Below are positions 17,919 through 26,657 of a stretch of DNA of 64,000 nt, piece after piece. Under the pieces are notes generated by a model that saw only the letters and a program-made list of their open reading frames with translations, made no database searches and had not been told where the DNA came from. Each line of letters opens with the position of its first letter. Position 1 is the first letter of the stretch. Source of the stretch: Flexithrix dorotheae DSM 6795 (GTDB lineage: Bacteria; Bacteroidota; Bacteroidia; Cytophagales; Flammeovirgaceae); contig NZ_KB903520.1 of assembly GCF_000379765.1 (NCBI RefSeq), positions 1-64,000 of the forward strand, in the 5' to 3' direction. Position numbers and translations under genes: made by a program.

Positions 17919-19661
17919 ATGCTGAATAGAATAATACTACTATTAATGGCCTTTGGCTTTATGTTAATCCTTAATGCACCGCTGATGGCTCAACAGCCAT
18001 TAGAACATGAAAAAACGGTGATAAAAAAAGAAAACGGAACAATTTACTGGCATGGAGATTTACCCGTATATTTCTTTATTTCAACCAATAAAGATGGAAG
18101 CAATCCTATACTTCTGGAAAAAGGAAATGCAGAAAAGTATACCAACCCTTATTTTTTCGATACTGAAGGGGTCAATTTTGTAAGAACCAGGTGGGCAATT
18201 GATCCTGCAACTAAAAAACCTGTTGTTCCGGCATTGGAAGTGGAATTTGAGGTGGAAAGAGATTTAACTGCGCCCAAAAGTTCTCTATCTCTTGAAGGAG
18301 CTCCAAAATTCGTGGCAGAAGGAAAGTTATTTTATGGGAAATCCCTAAAAGGAGTATTGAAAGCAGAAGATGAAATATCAGGAGTGAAAACGGTTTATCA
18401 CGCAATAAATGGTGCAGCTTATTCAGCCTATCAGAATCAGTTGGATTTTTCTAAAGAAGGGGATTATTCACTGAATTATTATTCAGTTGATATAGTTGGA
18501 AATCCTGAAGAACCAAGAAGTAAAATATTCACGGTTGACGCGACTGCTCCAATTACGAATTATATTCTTCATGGGGACAGGTCGGATAATATATTATCTC
18601 CCAGAACAACCATTGCACTTTCTTCCACTGATGCTGCTTCACAGGTTAAACATACTTATTATGAATTTGAAGGTAAAGGAAAGCAGGTATATGGTACTCC
18701 TCTTAAAATGTCCAGCCTGGCTGATGGGGAGCACGTACTGAAATATTATTCAACCGATAATGTGGAAAATGAAGAAGGCGCCAATTCATATGCATTTTAT
18801 TTGGATAAAACAGCTCCGGATGTAATGTCGGAAATGATAGGGGCCAGATACCAGAATGGTGGGAAAACTTTTGTGGCTGGTCAGACTAAATTGAAACTTA
18901 CGGCAAGAGACAATAAGGCTGGTGTTGAAAATATTTATTATTCAGTTGATGGCGGAGAGTTTTTAGTTTACAATAAACCATTTATTCTGGACAAAAAACA
19001 AGGAAGCTCTATTGTCAGGTTTTACGCGATTGATAAAGTAAAAAACAAAGGAAAGTCTCAAACCAATTCTGAAATGGGTAATTTATACCTGGATTTAACC
19101 GCACCAAAAGTGAGTAATTCCTATTCAGGACCACAGTTTTTTAACAGGGATACTATGTTTATTACCAGCGAGACAGAAATCATTCTTAAAGCCACAGATT
19201 ATGAATCGGGAGTTGAAAAAATAGGTTATTCCATTAATAAAGGGTCAGAATTAGTTTATAATGAGCCTTTTAAAATCGAAAAAGATGGCTACCATGATAT
19301 TGAATATTTTGGTGCTGATCACGTAGCTAACAGAAGGAAAGACAATTTTTTCCTTATTGTAGATAATAAAGGCCCTGAAATATTTTATCACTTAAGTATG
19401 GATGCTATAGGAAGTATGCAGCTTAAAGATCATTCCAGTCCACTTCCTGTTTATGCCGCACACACCATGTTGTACCTGGCTGCGACTGATAGAGCCGTAG
19501 GCACTGATAAAATTTTTTACTCTCTGGACGGAGAACCTGAAAGGCTATACACACAACCTTTAAAAACTACCAAAAAAGGTTTAAGGACACTTACTGTAAG
19601 AGCTGTAGACCAATTAGGTAATGAAACTAAAAGCGAATTAATTGAAATTGTAATTCAATAG
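17919..19661 (+). CDS. Secreted OmpL47-type beta-sandwich repeat protein
   Basis: A 580-aa exported protein built of at least five repeats of about 90-100 residues. Each opens with a D-x-T-A-P or related motif (DLTAPKSS, VDATAPITN, LDKTAPDV, LDLTAPKV, VDNKGPEI) and contains a strand such as GVENIYYSVDGGEFLVYNKPF. This is the OmpL47/Ig-like pattern found in Bacteroidota surface proteins. I chose ATG 17919, which gives a clean signal peptide (MLNRIILLLMAFGFM...MAQQ); the GTG at 17865 adds 18 unlikely residues. No C-terminal sorting domain is evident. Function unknown; adhesion or envelope scaffolding is a guess. Confidence 0.85.
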   Translation: MLNRIILLLMAFGFMLILNAPLMAQQPLEHEKTVIKKENGTIYWHGDLPVYFFISTNKDGSNPILLEKGNAEKYTNPYFFDTEGVNFVRTRWAIDPATKKPVVPALEVEFEVERDLTAPKSSLSLEGAPKFVAEGKLFYGKSLKGVLKAEDEISGVKTVYHAINGAAYSAYQNQLDFSKEGDYSLNYYSVDIVGNPEEPRSKIFTVDATAPITNYILHGDRSDNILSPRTTIALSSTDAASQVKHTYYEFEGKGKQVYGTPLKMSSLADGEHVLKYYSTDNVENEEGANSYAFYLDKTAPDVMSEMIGARYQNGGKTFVAGQTKLKLTARDNKAGVENIYYSVDGGEFLVYNKPFILDKKQGSSIVRFYAIDKVKNKGKSQTNSEMGNLYLDLTAPKVSNSYSGPQFFNRDTMFITSETEIILKATDYESGVEKIGYSINKGSELVYNEPFKIEKDGYHDIEYFGADHVANRRKDNFFLIVDNKGPEIFYHLSMDAIGSMQLKDHSSPLPVYAAHTMLYLAATDRAVGTDKIFYSLDGEPERLYTQPLKTTKKGLRTLTVRAVDQLGNETKSELIEIVIQ

Positions 19662-19687
19662 GACTGAATAATATTATTTAAAATATT

Positions 19688-19722
19688 AAAGAGGCTGCCC
19701 TTTACAAGCAGCCTCTTTTTAT
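19688..19722. terminator. Bidirectional intrinsic terminator
   Basis: AAAGAGGCTGC (19688-19698) and GCAGCCTCTTT (19708-19718) form a perfect 11-bp stem with a 9-base loop. T-runs on the right for the plus strand and A/T-rich sequence on the left serve the convergent HAD gene as well. Confidence 0.9.
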
Positions 19723-19753
19723 TTTTCTTTAAGAAAAGAAACTAAAGAATTTT

Positions 19754-20368
19754 CTAAAATTCCAGATTTAAGATATCTACATTCCCTGTGATGTGAATGG
19801 TTTTCAAACCTGTTTTTTTTGCCCCTTCAATGTTATCAAAATTATCATCAATGAAAACTGTTCTCTCCGGGTCCAGTTGGTTTTCATCAATAATTAATTG
19901 ATAAATACTGGTGTTTGGTTTCCTGTCTTTTACAATATGGCTGTAATAGGTTTTTTCAAACATATCTTCCAGAGTAAGACCGTTATAATTTTCGCTTAAT
20001 CTTTTCCCTGCTTCTATCAAATGTATAGCATTGGTATTACTCAGCAAAAAAGTTCTTTTCCTTTCTTTTAGAGTCTTTACCAATTCAATTTTTTCTTTGG
20101 GAAAGTCCAATAACATGGCATTCCAGGCCGCGTCAATGGTGGCATCGTCTGCAGTGATATTGAATAATTTCCGCAGTTCCGCCCTAAATTCTTCAGGGGT
20201 TACCTGGCCTGTTTCAATGGCATCGATTACAGGTTGTTGCTGCTTGCCATTAAAAACTTCAAAGAAATCGATTTCCATTAGCTCATTAAAGCTACTTATG
20301 GTTTTGTGAAAATCGAGATTCATGATTACTCCACCCAGGTCAAATATGATGTTATCAATGTTTTTCAT
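19754..20368 (-). CDS. HAD family phosphatase (subfamily IA, YihX-like)
   Basis: Cytoplasmic haloacid-dehalogenase-superfamily hydrolase of 204 aa. The nucleophile motif is FDLGGVIMNLD near residue 10, with the D-x-G form typical of YihX-like sugar phosphatases in place of DxDGT. Motif II is FLLSNTNAIH near 113, the conserved Lys lies in DRKPNTSIY, and the acidic motif IDDNFDNIEGA near 178 completes the metal site. The cap is helical, between motifs I and II. It likely dephosphorylates a small sugar phosphate such as alpha-glucose-1-phosphate; the true substrate is unknown. Confidence 0.87.
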   Translation of the reverse strand: MKNIDNIIFDLGGVIMNLDFHKTISSFNELMEIDFFEVFNGKQQQPVIDAIETGQVTPEEFRAELRKLFNITADDATIDAAWNAMLLDFPKEKIELVKTLKERKRTFLLSNTNAIHLIEAGKRLSENYNGLTLEDMFEKTYYSHIVKDRKPNTSIYQLIIDENQLDPERTVFIDDNFDNIEGAKKTGLKTIHITGNVDILNLEF

Positions 20369-20834
20369 AAATTAAATTTGGTAAAACTGTAGTTAAATTT
20401 TGCGTTAAAATTAAGGGTAATAATTTAAGAAAACCGGAACAGAATCTTAATTGAAACAAAGATACTTTTTCAACGAATTATACTTAAATTCGAGAAATTA
20501 ATAATTTATGAATATCTGGAGGTAATATTTTTTAATTTAATAAAGAATTCAATTATTTTTTGATGATCACTAATAAAATCATAAATTTATTGATGATTTC
20601 ATAATTAAAGTGCCCTATCTCTTAGTGACTTTGAGAAAATATCACTAGTCTAAGTATTTTAGTCTAAAATTCCCTATTTTTAATATTTAAATAATCTAAC
20701 AAAATATTAAAATAGTTATATTTTTAAAATCTTGGTTTTGTTCTTTATGTAATATTTTTTCTTATTTGCATCCAATTTCTCCGGAACGGGAGGGCAATTG
20801 ACAGTTTTTATTTACTCAAATCAAACAATTTCCC
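20369..20834. other. Very AT-rich divergent intergenic region
   Basis: 466 bp between the HAD gene (minus) and pntAA (plus), unusually poor in G and C. It presumably holds both promoters. A TTG at 20738-20740 followed 22 bases later by TATTTG (20763-20768) is a weak candidate for pntAA. I see no coding frame, RNA gene or repeat. Confidence 0.5.
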
Positions 20835-21962
20835 ATGCGAATTGGAATAATTAAAGAGGAGCAAGACGCGAGAGTGGCAATTATCCCTGAAGTTGCCAAA
20901 AAAATTAAAGAGGAAGGCAATGATATATTAGTAGAAAAAGATGCTGGAGCCTTATCATTTTACACCGATCAGGATTATGAAACAGCCGGAGCTACAATTC
21001 TTAGTCAGGACGAAATCCTAAAGGAAAGTGAAGTAATTATTTCCATACACCCCCTGAGTGAAGAGGCTTTGGCAAAAGCTTCCGGGAAAATGGTAATTTC
21101 GTCCTTCCAACCATTTGCAGATGCTCAGATTCTGGATAAATTGAATGCAGCAAAAGTGAGTGCCATGAGCCTTGACATGATCCCAAGGATCACTATAGCA
21201 CAGGCGATGGATGTACTTTCATCTATGGCATCAATATCCGGATATTTAGCTGTGATTGAAGCGGCTAAACGTTTGCCCAGGTATTTCCCCATGCTTACTA
21301 CAGCAGCAGGAAGTATTCCTCCATCCAAAATTTTAATTATTGGAGCAGGGGTAGCAGGCTTGCAGGCAATTGCCACTGCAAAAAGATTAGGAGCTGTAGT
21401 TGAAGCATTTGACACCAGAGCAGCCTCTAAAGAAGAAGTGCAGAGTTTGGGGGCAAAGTTTGTGGAAGTAGAAGGAGCAACTGATGACAAAGGAGCTGGT
21501 GGATATGCCGTAGAGCAATCTGAAGAATACAAGCAGAAACAGAAAGCATTAATATTTGAAAAAATTACTAAAGCTGATGTAGTAATTACAACTGCCCAGC
21601 TTAGAGGAAAGCCAGCACCGAAACTCGTAACAAAGGAAATGCTGGATAAAATGAAGCCGGGTTCAGTGGTGGTAGATTTGGCTTCTTCTACCGGTGGAAA
21701 CTGTGAAGTGACTGAAGATAATAAAACGGTGGTTTACAATCATATTTATGTGATTGGAAATTCTGAATTAGCCGCCAATATGCCCATGCATGCCAGCCAG
21801 CTATATAGTAAAAATATCCATAATTACATCAAGACTTTTATTAAGGAAGGAAAATTAGAGCTGGATTTTGAAAATGAAATTGTTTCTTCATCTTGTATTA
21901 CGCACGATGGAAATATTCTTTATCAAAACCCTATTCCTAAGAAGGAGGTAGAAAAGCAATAG
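20835..21962 (+). CDS. pntAA: NAD(P) transhydrogenase subunit alpha part 1 (NAD(H)-binding domain I)
   Basis: Peripheral cytoplasmic subunit of the proton-translocating transhydrogenase, which uses the proton-motive force to reduce NADP+ with NADH. The 375 residues match the alanine dehydrogenase/PNT fold: MRIGIIKEEQDARVAIIPE at the N-terminus, the RMT-loop equivalent, and the NAD-binding Rossmann motif KILIIGAGVAGLQAIATAKRLGA near 165. The segment GAGGYAVEQSEEYKQKQ is the mobile-loop region. It is the separate alpha1 polypeptide of the three-gene form, and pntAB and pntB follow on the same strand. It supplies NADPH for biosynthesis. Confidence 0.95.
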   Translation: MRIGIIKEEQDARVAIIPEVAKKIKEEGNDILVEKDAGALSFYTDQDYETAGATILSQDEILKESEVIISIHPLSEEALAKASGKMVISSFQPFADAQILDKLNAAKVSAMSLDMIPRITIAQAMDVLSSMASISGYLAVIEAAKRLPRYFPMLTTAAGSIPPSKILIIGAGVAGLQAIATAKRLGAVVEAFDTRAASKEEVQSLGAKFVEVEGATDDKGAGGYAVEQSEEYKQKQKALIFEKITKADVVITTAQLRGKPAPKLVTKEMLDKMKPGSVVVDLASSTGGNCEVTEDNKTVVYNHIYVIGNSELAANMPMHASQLYSKNIHNYIKTFIKEGKLELDFENEIVSSSCITHDGNILYQNPIPKKEVEKQ

Positions 21963-22131
21963 ATCAGCTTTAATATGTTGCTGAAGTTGCTATTATAAAG
22001 CTCCATTTTAATTCCCTTTTCGGGGGGTAAGGGTAAATTGGATTGATAAAATCCAATTACTTCATATTCCGAAAAGAGCCTGAAAAGCTCAAGACTAAAA
22101 GAGTATTGGTACTTACAAAAATAATTTTATA

Positions 22132-22437
22132 ATGATGTTTGAATTTTTACAGGAGAATTTGATGATGTTTTATCTCCTCACATTTGCCGTTTTCCTTGGC
22201 ATGGAGGTGATTTCAAAAGTTCCAACCGTGCTTCATACACCACTTATGTCAGGCGCAAATGCCATTAGTGGGGTTGTGGTAATTGGAGCCATCCTACTTA
22301 TCAGACAAGCTCAGCCAGACAATTATCTGGTGTTAATTTTGGGTTTTCTGGGAATCGCTCTGGCCATGATCAATGTGGCAGGTGGTTTTGCCGTGACCAA
22401 CAGAATGTTTGATATGTTCAAAAAGAAAAAGAAGTAA
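22132..22437 (+). CDS. pntAB: NAD(P) transhydrogenase subunit alpha part 2 (membrane domain)
   Basis: A 101-aa membrane protein with three predicted TM helices (about 11-27, 35-62, 65-90). It is the alpha2 membrane domain of the three-subunit transhydrogenase, recognised by FLGMEVISKVPTVLHTPLMSGANAISG, read here in pieces, which is highly conserved. It lies 169 bp after pntAA and 178 bp before pntB, longer spacers than usual for this operon. Together with the pntB membrane part it forms the proton channel. Confidence 0.95.
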   Translation: MMFEFLQENLMMFYLLTFAVFLGMEVISKVPTVLHTPLMSGANAISGVVVIGAILLIRQAQPDNYLVLILGFLGIALAMINVAGGFAVTNRMFDMFKKKKK

Positions 22438-22511
22438 GGATCCTGGATCATTATTTCTTTTAAGAAATCAAATTTAAATAAGGGGCGGGTACCACCAGCA
22501 AGAAATAAGTG

Positions 22512-22536
22512 AGGATTTGCAGTGCGTGTAAATCCT
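22512..22536 (+). repeat. Hairpin in the pntAB-pntB spacer
   Basis: AGGATTT (22512-22518) pairs with AAATCCT (22530-22536) over an 11-base loop. It lies about 80 bases before the pntB start. It lacks a good T-run, so it may be an mRNA processing or stability stem rather than a terminator. Only the pairing is seen. Confidence 0.4.
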
Positions 22537-22615
22537 GTTTATTAACAGTGAAATTAAAAACTTGTAAATGCCTGTGGCACAAGTCCTGTCATCAGAAATA
22601 TAAAAATATACTACC

Positions 22616-24004
22616 GTGTGGAATATAATTACAGAATACACATATCTAATTAGTATCATCCTGTTTATCATGGGATTGAAAAAATTAAGTCACCCTGAGA
22701 CTGCCAGAAATGGAAATTTACTTGCAGCTGCAGGGATGGGTCTGGGTATACTCATAACCCTGATTTTTCCAATGGAAGGCGCTCCAAATAACTATGCCTG
22801 GATTGCTGGTGGAATGATAGTGGGTGGAGGTATAGGGCTATTTGTAGCCCAAAAAGTGCTCATGACCAAAATGCCTGAAATGGTTTCCCTTTTCAATGGT
22901 CTTGGAGGTGCCTGTTCAATGTTGATCGCCTTCGTTGAATTATATAACCTGGAGCCGGGAACGTCTTTAGGTGATGGACAGGGATTAACTACCTTATTTG
23001 CCCTGTTTATTGGCAGTATTTCCTTTACTGGTAGTTTAATTGCCTATGGAAAACTAGATGGCTTTTTAAGAGATTCATTGGTTTTGCCTGCACCGCAATT
23101 CATCAATATGGGATTGTTAATTGTAATTTTAGGGCTGAATGGTTATGCCATGACCCTTCCCGGAATTGACATAACCTGGATATTAATATTAACAGGTGTT
23201 TCTCTGCTTTACGGAGTAACTTTCGTTACGCCAATTGGGGGGGGAGATATGCCGGTTGTAATTTCCTTATTAAACTCATTTACAGGATTAGGGGCGGCAG
23301 GAGCCGGATTAATCTATGGAAATCAGGTGATGGTGATTGGTGGAATCCTGGTAGGTGCTTCAGGAACAATTCTTACCGTATTAATGTGTAAAGCTATGAA
23401 CCGATCACTGTTAAATGTAGTAATTGGTGGATTTGGTGGAGGTGGTCAGGCTTCAGGTTCTTCCAGAGATGAAGTGGTGAAAGAAGCCAGCCATGCTGAT
23501 TTGGCAATCCAATTGAAATACTCACAAAAAATAATGGTGGTTCCTGGTTACGGATTGGCTGTGGCTCAGGCACAACATACCATTCATGAACTTGAGAAAA
23601 ACCTGGCAAGTGAAGGAGTAGAAGTAAAATATGCCATTCACCCAGTTGCAGGTAGAATGCCGGGCCATATGAACGTGTTATTGGCGGAAGCTGATGTCGA
23701 TTATCAAAGATTGCTGGAGCTGGAAGAGGCGAATAAAGAAATGCCTTCAGTAGATATGGTACTGGTAATTGGAGCGAATGATGTGGTAAACCCTGCCGCA
23801 AAAGAAGATCCTTCAAGTCCAATTTATGGTATGCCTATTCTGGATGTAGAATTAGCCAAAAATATTACAGTGCTTAAAAGAGGAATGAGTGCCGGGTATG
23901 CCGGTATTCAAAATCAATTGTTCTTCGGAGATAAAACCAAAATGCTTTTTGGTGATGCAAAAGCATCTATTTCCAAACTGATTGATGAAGTGAGTAATGC
24001 ATAA
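22616..24004 (+). CDS. pntB: NAD(P) transhydrogenase subunit beta
   Basis: Integral membrane and NADP(H)-binding subunit, 462 aa. About nine TM helices occupy residues 1-260; the C-terminal domain III (about 285-462) binds NADP(H), with VPGYGLAVAQAQHTIHELE as the nucleotide-binding fingerprint, HPVAGRMPGHMNVLLAEADV and VIGANDVVNPAA as other conserved blocks. The start is GTG at 22616, giving WNIITEYTYLISIILFIMGLKKLS at the N-terminus, which matches the normal beginning of the family; no ATG lies near. It ends the operon at a strong palindromic terminator. Confidence 0.95.
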   Translation: MWNIITEYTYLISIILFIMGLKKLSHPETARNGNLLAAAGMGLGILITLIFPMEGAPNNYAWIAGGMIVGGGIGLFVAQKVLMTKMPEMVSLFNGLGGACSMLIAFVELYNLEPGTSLGDGQGLTTLFALFIGSISFTGSLIAYGKLDGFLRDSLVLPAPQFINMGLLIVILGLNGYAMTLPGIDITWILILTGVSLLYGVTFVTPIGGGDMPVVISLLNSFTGLGAAGAGLIYGNQVMVIGGILVGASGTILTVLMCKAMNRSLLNVVIGGFGGGGQASGSSRDEVVKEASHADLAIQLKYSQKIMVVPGYGLAVAQAQHTIHELEKNLASEGVEVKYAIHPVAGRMPGHMNVLLAEADVDYQRLLELEEANKEMPSVDMVLVIGANDVVNPAAKEDPSSPIYGMPILDVELAKNITVLKRGMSAGYAGIQNQLFFGDKTKMLFGDAKASISKLIDEVSNA

Positions 24005-24029
24005 GTCATTGGCTCATTTGCTGAGAATA

Positions 24030-24069
24030 AAAAAATGGGAATGGATTTTAAAATCCATTCCCATTTTTT
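24030..24069. terminator. Bidirectional terminator, perfect palindrome
   Basis: A fully self-complementary 40-base sequence centred between 24049 and 24050: the arm AAAAAATGGGAATGGATTTT is followed directly by its reverse complement. As RNA the centre will open to a short loop. It serves pntB on the plus strand and the small convergent gene ending at 24069, whose stop codon it touches. Confidence 0.9.
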
Positions 24070-24356
24070 TAACTTACTTCTAATTCTTCTTTTTTTTCCG
24101 GTCTTTTTTCTCCCAAAAGCTCCCCGATTCTGCCTTCTTCCTTCAGTTTGGAAATCAATAGGGTAATTTCCTTAATGGCGACTCCAAGAGGGATCATTTC
24201 CCCATCGTAGTCAATAAATTCAGCCTGTCTTTGCAAAATCATTTTTGTTCTTTGGGCCAGATCAATTCTTAGAAATTGGAAAAGGTCCAGAATTTCATAA
24301 TCCGTATGGGATTTTTTGATTGAAACATGAGCTATTTTTGTGCAATTTAATTCCAT
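24069..24356 (-). CDS. Hypothetical 95-aa protein
   Basis: Unrecognised small protein. It has no signal peptide or TM segment. The central part (DYEILDLFQFLRIDLAQRTKMILQRQ, read in pieces) looks helical, followed by FIDYDGEMIPLGVAIKEITLLISKLKEEGR and a Lys/Glu-rich tail. Composition and amphipathic pattern are those of a real protein, the gene ends exactly at a shared terminator, and it lies 124 bp from the amt start on the same strand, though downstream of amt. A nitrogen-related role would be pure guilt by location. Moderately sure it is coding. Confidence 0.6.
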   Translation of the reverse strand: MELNCTKIAHVSIKKSHTDYEILDLFQFLRIDLAQRTKMILQRQAEFIDYDGEMIPLGVAIKEITLLISKLKEEGRIGELLGEKRPEKKEELEVS

Positions 24357-24479
24357 GTTTTTTGAATTTTAGCTTTTTGGATCACCTGAGTTTTCAGACC
24401 TCCATTTTTTTTGGATTGATGATTTTTTTAGGTTGAGTAGTGAAATACTGGCAAATCATAACATCTGCATTTTTCTTAA

Positions 24480-25859
24480 TTAACCCATTTCCTGAAGTAA
24501 TTCTCTCAACTCCTGCTCTGAAAGCTCCTCTTCAGTGGCATCTGGTTTATCTTTTGATTCAGTCTGTATAACTGAAGGTGGAAAAATGCTAATGCCATTT
24601 CTTTCTTCATCTGGAGAAACTCTTAACCCCACGGTTTTCTTTAAAATGATGAACATTAAATAACCTAATCCTCCGGCCCAGATAAAACAGGTCACTACAC
24701 CAAGGCATTGTACACCTAACTGCACCCATCTGCTATGTGCTAACTGCTCTTCAGGGGCGAAAAATACCAGTGCGATTGTACCAAACGCTCCGCAAAACCC
24801 ATGAATTGGGATGGCCCCGACAGCATCATCTATTTTCATTTTTTTCAGTAGAAAATCATAGCCATAATTGTGGACCAAGCCTGCCAATCCACCAATGATG
24901 ATGGATGCAAATGGAGACTGAATATGTGGGGAGGCCGTAATAGCGACCAGTCCGCCCAGCACACTTCCAATTAATTTTTCGAAAATGCCATCTTTCTTTT
25001 GGAAAATGAAACAATGGAAATAACCTATCAGACCTCCTGCAGCTCCGGCCAGATTCGTGTTTAAGATAATTGATCCTACATCATTTCCCCAAGCCAGTGT
25101 ACTCCCTCCATTAAATCCCCACCAGCCTAACCAGAGCAATATTAACCCCAATACTCCATAGGGTAAATTATAGGCCTTGATAGGTTTGGGATTCCCTTTT
25201 CTATCAAATCTGCCAAGTCTTGGGCCTAGTAAATACAAACCAGCCAGAGAAACCCAGGCGCCAACCGAATGAACAACAGTTGAACCTGCAAAATCGATAA
25301 ATCCTAAATCAGCCAACCAGGCAGAATTGTTTTCAAAGAATAAATTACCCCAGCTCCAGTGCCCGAATACCGGGTAAATAACCAAGGCAATGAAAAAGGA
25401 GGCGGTGAGATAAGGGATAAAACCAGTTCTTTCCGACATGGCTCCCGAAACGATTGTAATAGCGGTTCCTACAAAAGCTAATTGGAAAATAAAAAATATA
25501 CTTCCCAATGAGAGCCCTCCCTCAATATCAAAACTTTCCGGGAGAAACATATTTGTACCCACAATCCCCTGGGAACTGTTTCCAAACATAAATCCGAAGC
25601 CTACCATAAAAAATACAAGGCTACACACAATCCAGTCGATCAGATTTTTCATGGCTACCGTTTCGATGTGTTTTTTTCGGACCAGGCCGACTTCAAGGCA
25701 TTTGAATCCGGCTTGCATCAGAAATACAAGTCCTGCTGCCACTAATACCCAAAGGGCATCAAAATTAGATTGGACTTCATTTGTAGTAACAGAATAGCTT
25801 TCTGCAGAACAGAGATAAGGGAAAAGGATTACAGAAAATAACACCAGTAATTTTTTCAT
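24480..25859 (-). CDS. amt: Ammonium transporter (Amt/MEP/Rh family)
   Basis: Inner-membrane ammonium channel, 459 aa, with a cleavable signal peptide (about 1-19) and 11 TM helices. The family blocks are clear: WVLVAAGLVFLMQAGFKCLEVGLVRKKH near the N-terminus, the first pore His in STVVHSVGAWVSLAG, and the second in GAIPIHGFCGAFGTI. A C-terminal tail extends past the conserved GLRVSPDEERNG to an acidic end (EEELSEQELRELLQEMG). No glnK/PII gene is adjacent, which is unusual compared with proteobacteria but common in Bacteroidota. It is divergent from a small membrane protein 546 bp away. Confidence 0.95.
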   Translation of the reverse strand: MKKLLVLFSVILFPYLCSAESYSVTTNEVQSNFDALWVLVAAGLVFLMQAGFKCLEVGLVRKKHIETVAMKNLIDWIVCSLVFFMVGFGFMFGNSSQGIVGTNMFLPESFDIEGGLSLGSIFFIFQLAFVGTAITIVSGAMSERTGFIPYLTASFFIALVIYPVFGHWSWGNLFFENNSAWLADLGFIDFAGSTVVHSVGAWVSLAGLYLLGPRLGRFDRKGNPKPIKAYNLPYGVLGLILLWLGWWGFNGGSTLAWGNDVGSIILNTNLAGAAGGLIGYFHCFIFQKKDGIFEKLIGSVLGGLVAITASPHIQSPFASIIIGGLAGLVHNYGYDFLLKKMKIDDAVGAIPIHGFCGAFGTIALVFFAPEEQLAHSRWVQLGVQCLGVVTCFIWAGGLGYLMFIILKKTVGLRVSPDEERNGISIFPPSVIQTESKDKPDATEEELSEQELRELLQEMG

Positions 25860-26405
25860 TTAGTGCTTTAAAATTTAGGGTAAAAAATAGTTAAGTGGAT
25901 AAATAGTTAGTTTTTTTAAACTAAAAAAATAGGTAATTATACGTAGGTCTGTTAGTTGAGATTTAAAACTGTTTGAGAACGATAGGAAGGATTGAAGTGT
26001 ATAGTGTTTGGAAAAACTACGAGGTTTTTCTTAGAAAATAGTTGGGAATTAGAGTTTTAGTAAGTAGTTTGTATTAGGTGAGTTAAGGAAATCAAATTCA
26101 GGGAGAGATTTTCGGGTTTTGATTTAAAACTTTAAATTGGTTTTTGCGGTTTGTTATTTCTGTAAAATTCACAAATTGAAATATAGCCAGATTAAATCGT
26201 TTAAAATTTAAACAGAATTTTTTGACCCTTTCAGACAAACTCAATCACCAACACTATTTTTTGTAATTGTTTTTCGGTTAAAAAATTGAGCAACGGGTAG
26301 GTAATATTAAAATTTGATTTTTCTAAAACTATCTAAAAAGGAGATAGTTTTTCTTAATAATTAATGTGCCGTGAATGGAATTCTGGTACTTAAAATCCAA
26401 TCAAA
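25860..26405. other. Long intergenic region upstream of amt and a small membrane gene
   Basis: 546 bp between amt (minus) and a 58-aa gene (plus). It contains a short inverted repeat TTAGTTT/AAACTAA (25907-25924) about 50 bp before amt, and near its other end a terminator-like hairpin (26325-26356). I see no coding frame and no confident promoter box. The size and the hairpin make a small RNA or a long regulated leader possible. Confidence 0.5.
26325..26356 (+). promoter_or_regulatory. Terminator-like hairpin in the leader of the 58-aa gene
   Basis: AAAACTATCT (26325-26334) pairs perfectly with AGATAGTTTT (26342-26351) over a 7-base loop, followed by TTCTTAA. It lies 50 bases before the start of the small gene. 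It could be an attenuator, or the 3' end of a small RNA made from the upstream region. Confidence 0.5.
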
Positions 26406-26582
26406 ATGATTAAAGATAAAAATGCATATTGGCTATATCTGTCAGCAGCCATATTATTGATGGGGCTGGGGATTTATTATTTTCTATTCGAAATAAATAA
26501 AAGCCACTGGTGGGTGATTTTGCTCAGCGGTTCTGTATTTAATATGTTCCTGGCATTCAATGTTAAGAAAAAGGAAGAATAA
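26406..26582 (+). CDS. Small membrane protein, 58 aa
   Basis: A short gene below usual size limits. The frame from ATG 26406 to TAA 26582 encodes MIKDKNAYWLYLSAAILLMG..., with two hydrophobic helices (about 8-29 and 34-51) joined by a short loop FEINKSHWW and ending in a basic-acidic tail KKKEE. The pattern of a two-TM hairpin with charged ends is typical of real small membrane proteins, and a strong terminator follows 22 bp after the stop. I do not recognise the family. It is divergent from amt. Confidence 0.7.
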   Translation: MIKDKNAYWLYLSAAILLMGLGIYYFLFEINKSHWWVILLSGSVFNMFLAFNVKKKEE

Positions 26583-26604
26583 AGAAATTGGTTTTAATAC
26601 ATAA

Positions 26605-26640
26605 AAAAAGGAATTGATTAGGTTCAATTCCTTTTTATTT
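26605..26640. terminator. Bidirectional intrinsic terminator
   Basis: AAAAAGGAATTGA (26605-26617) pairs with TCAATTCCTTTTT (26624-26636) over a 6-base loop, with T-rich sequence following. It separates the 58-aa gene from the convergent sulfatase. Confidence 0.9.
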
Positions 26641-26657
26641 TTCCAAACGAGGTATAT

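Noticed and set aside
20763-20768. TATTTG as a firm -7 box for pntAA
   Set aside because: It lacks two bases of TAnnTTTG and the -33 spacing is long; kept only as a weak candidate in the region note.
25438-25797. 119-aa plus-strand frame opposite amt
   Set aside because: Shadow of the strongly conserved amt N-terminal half.
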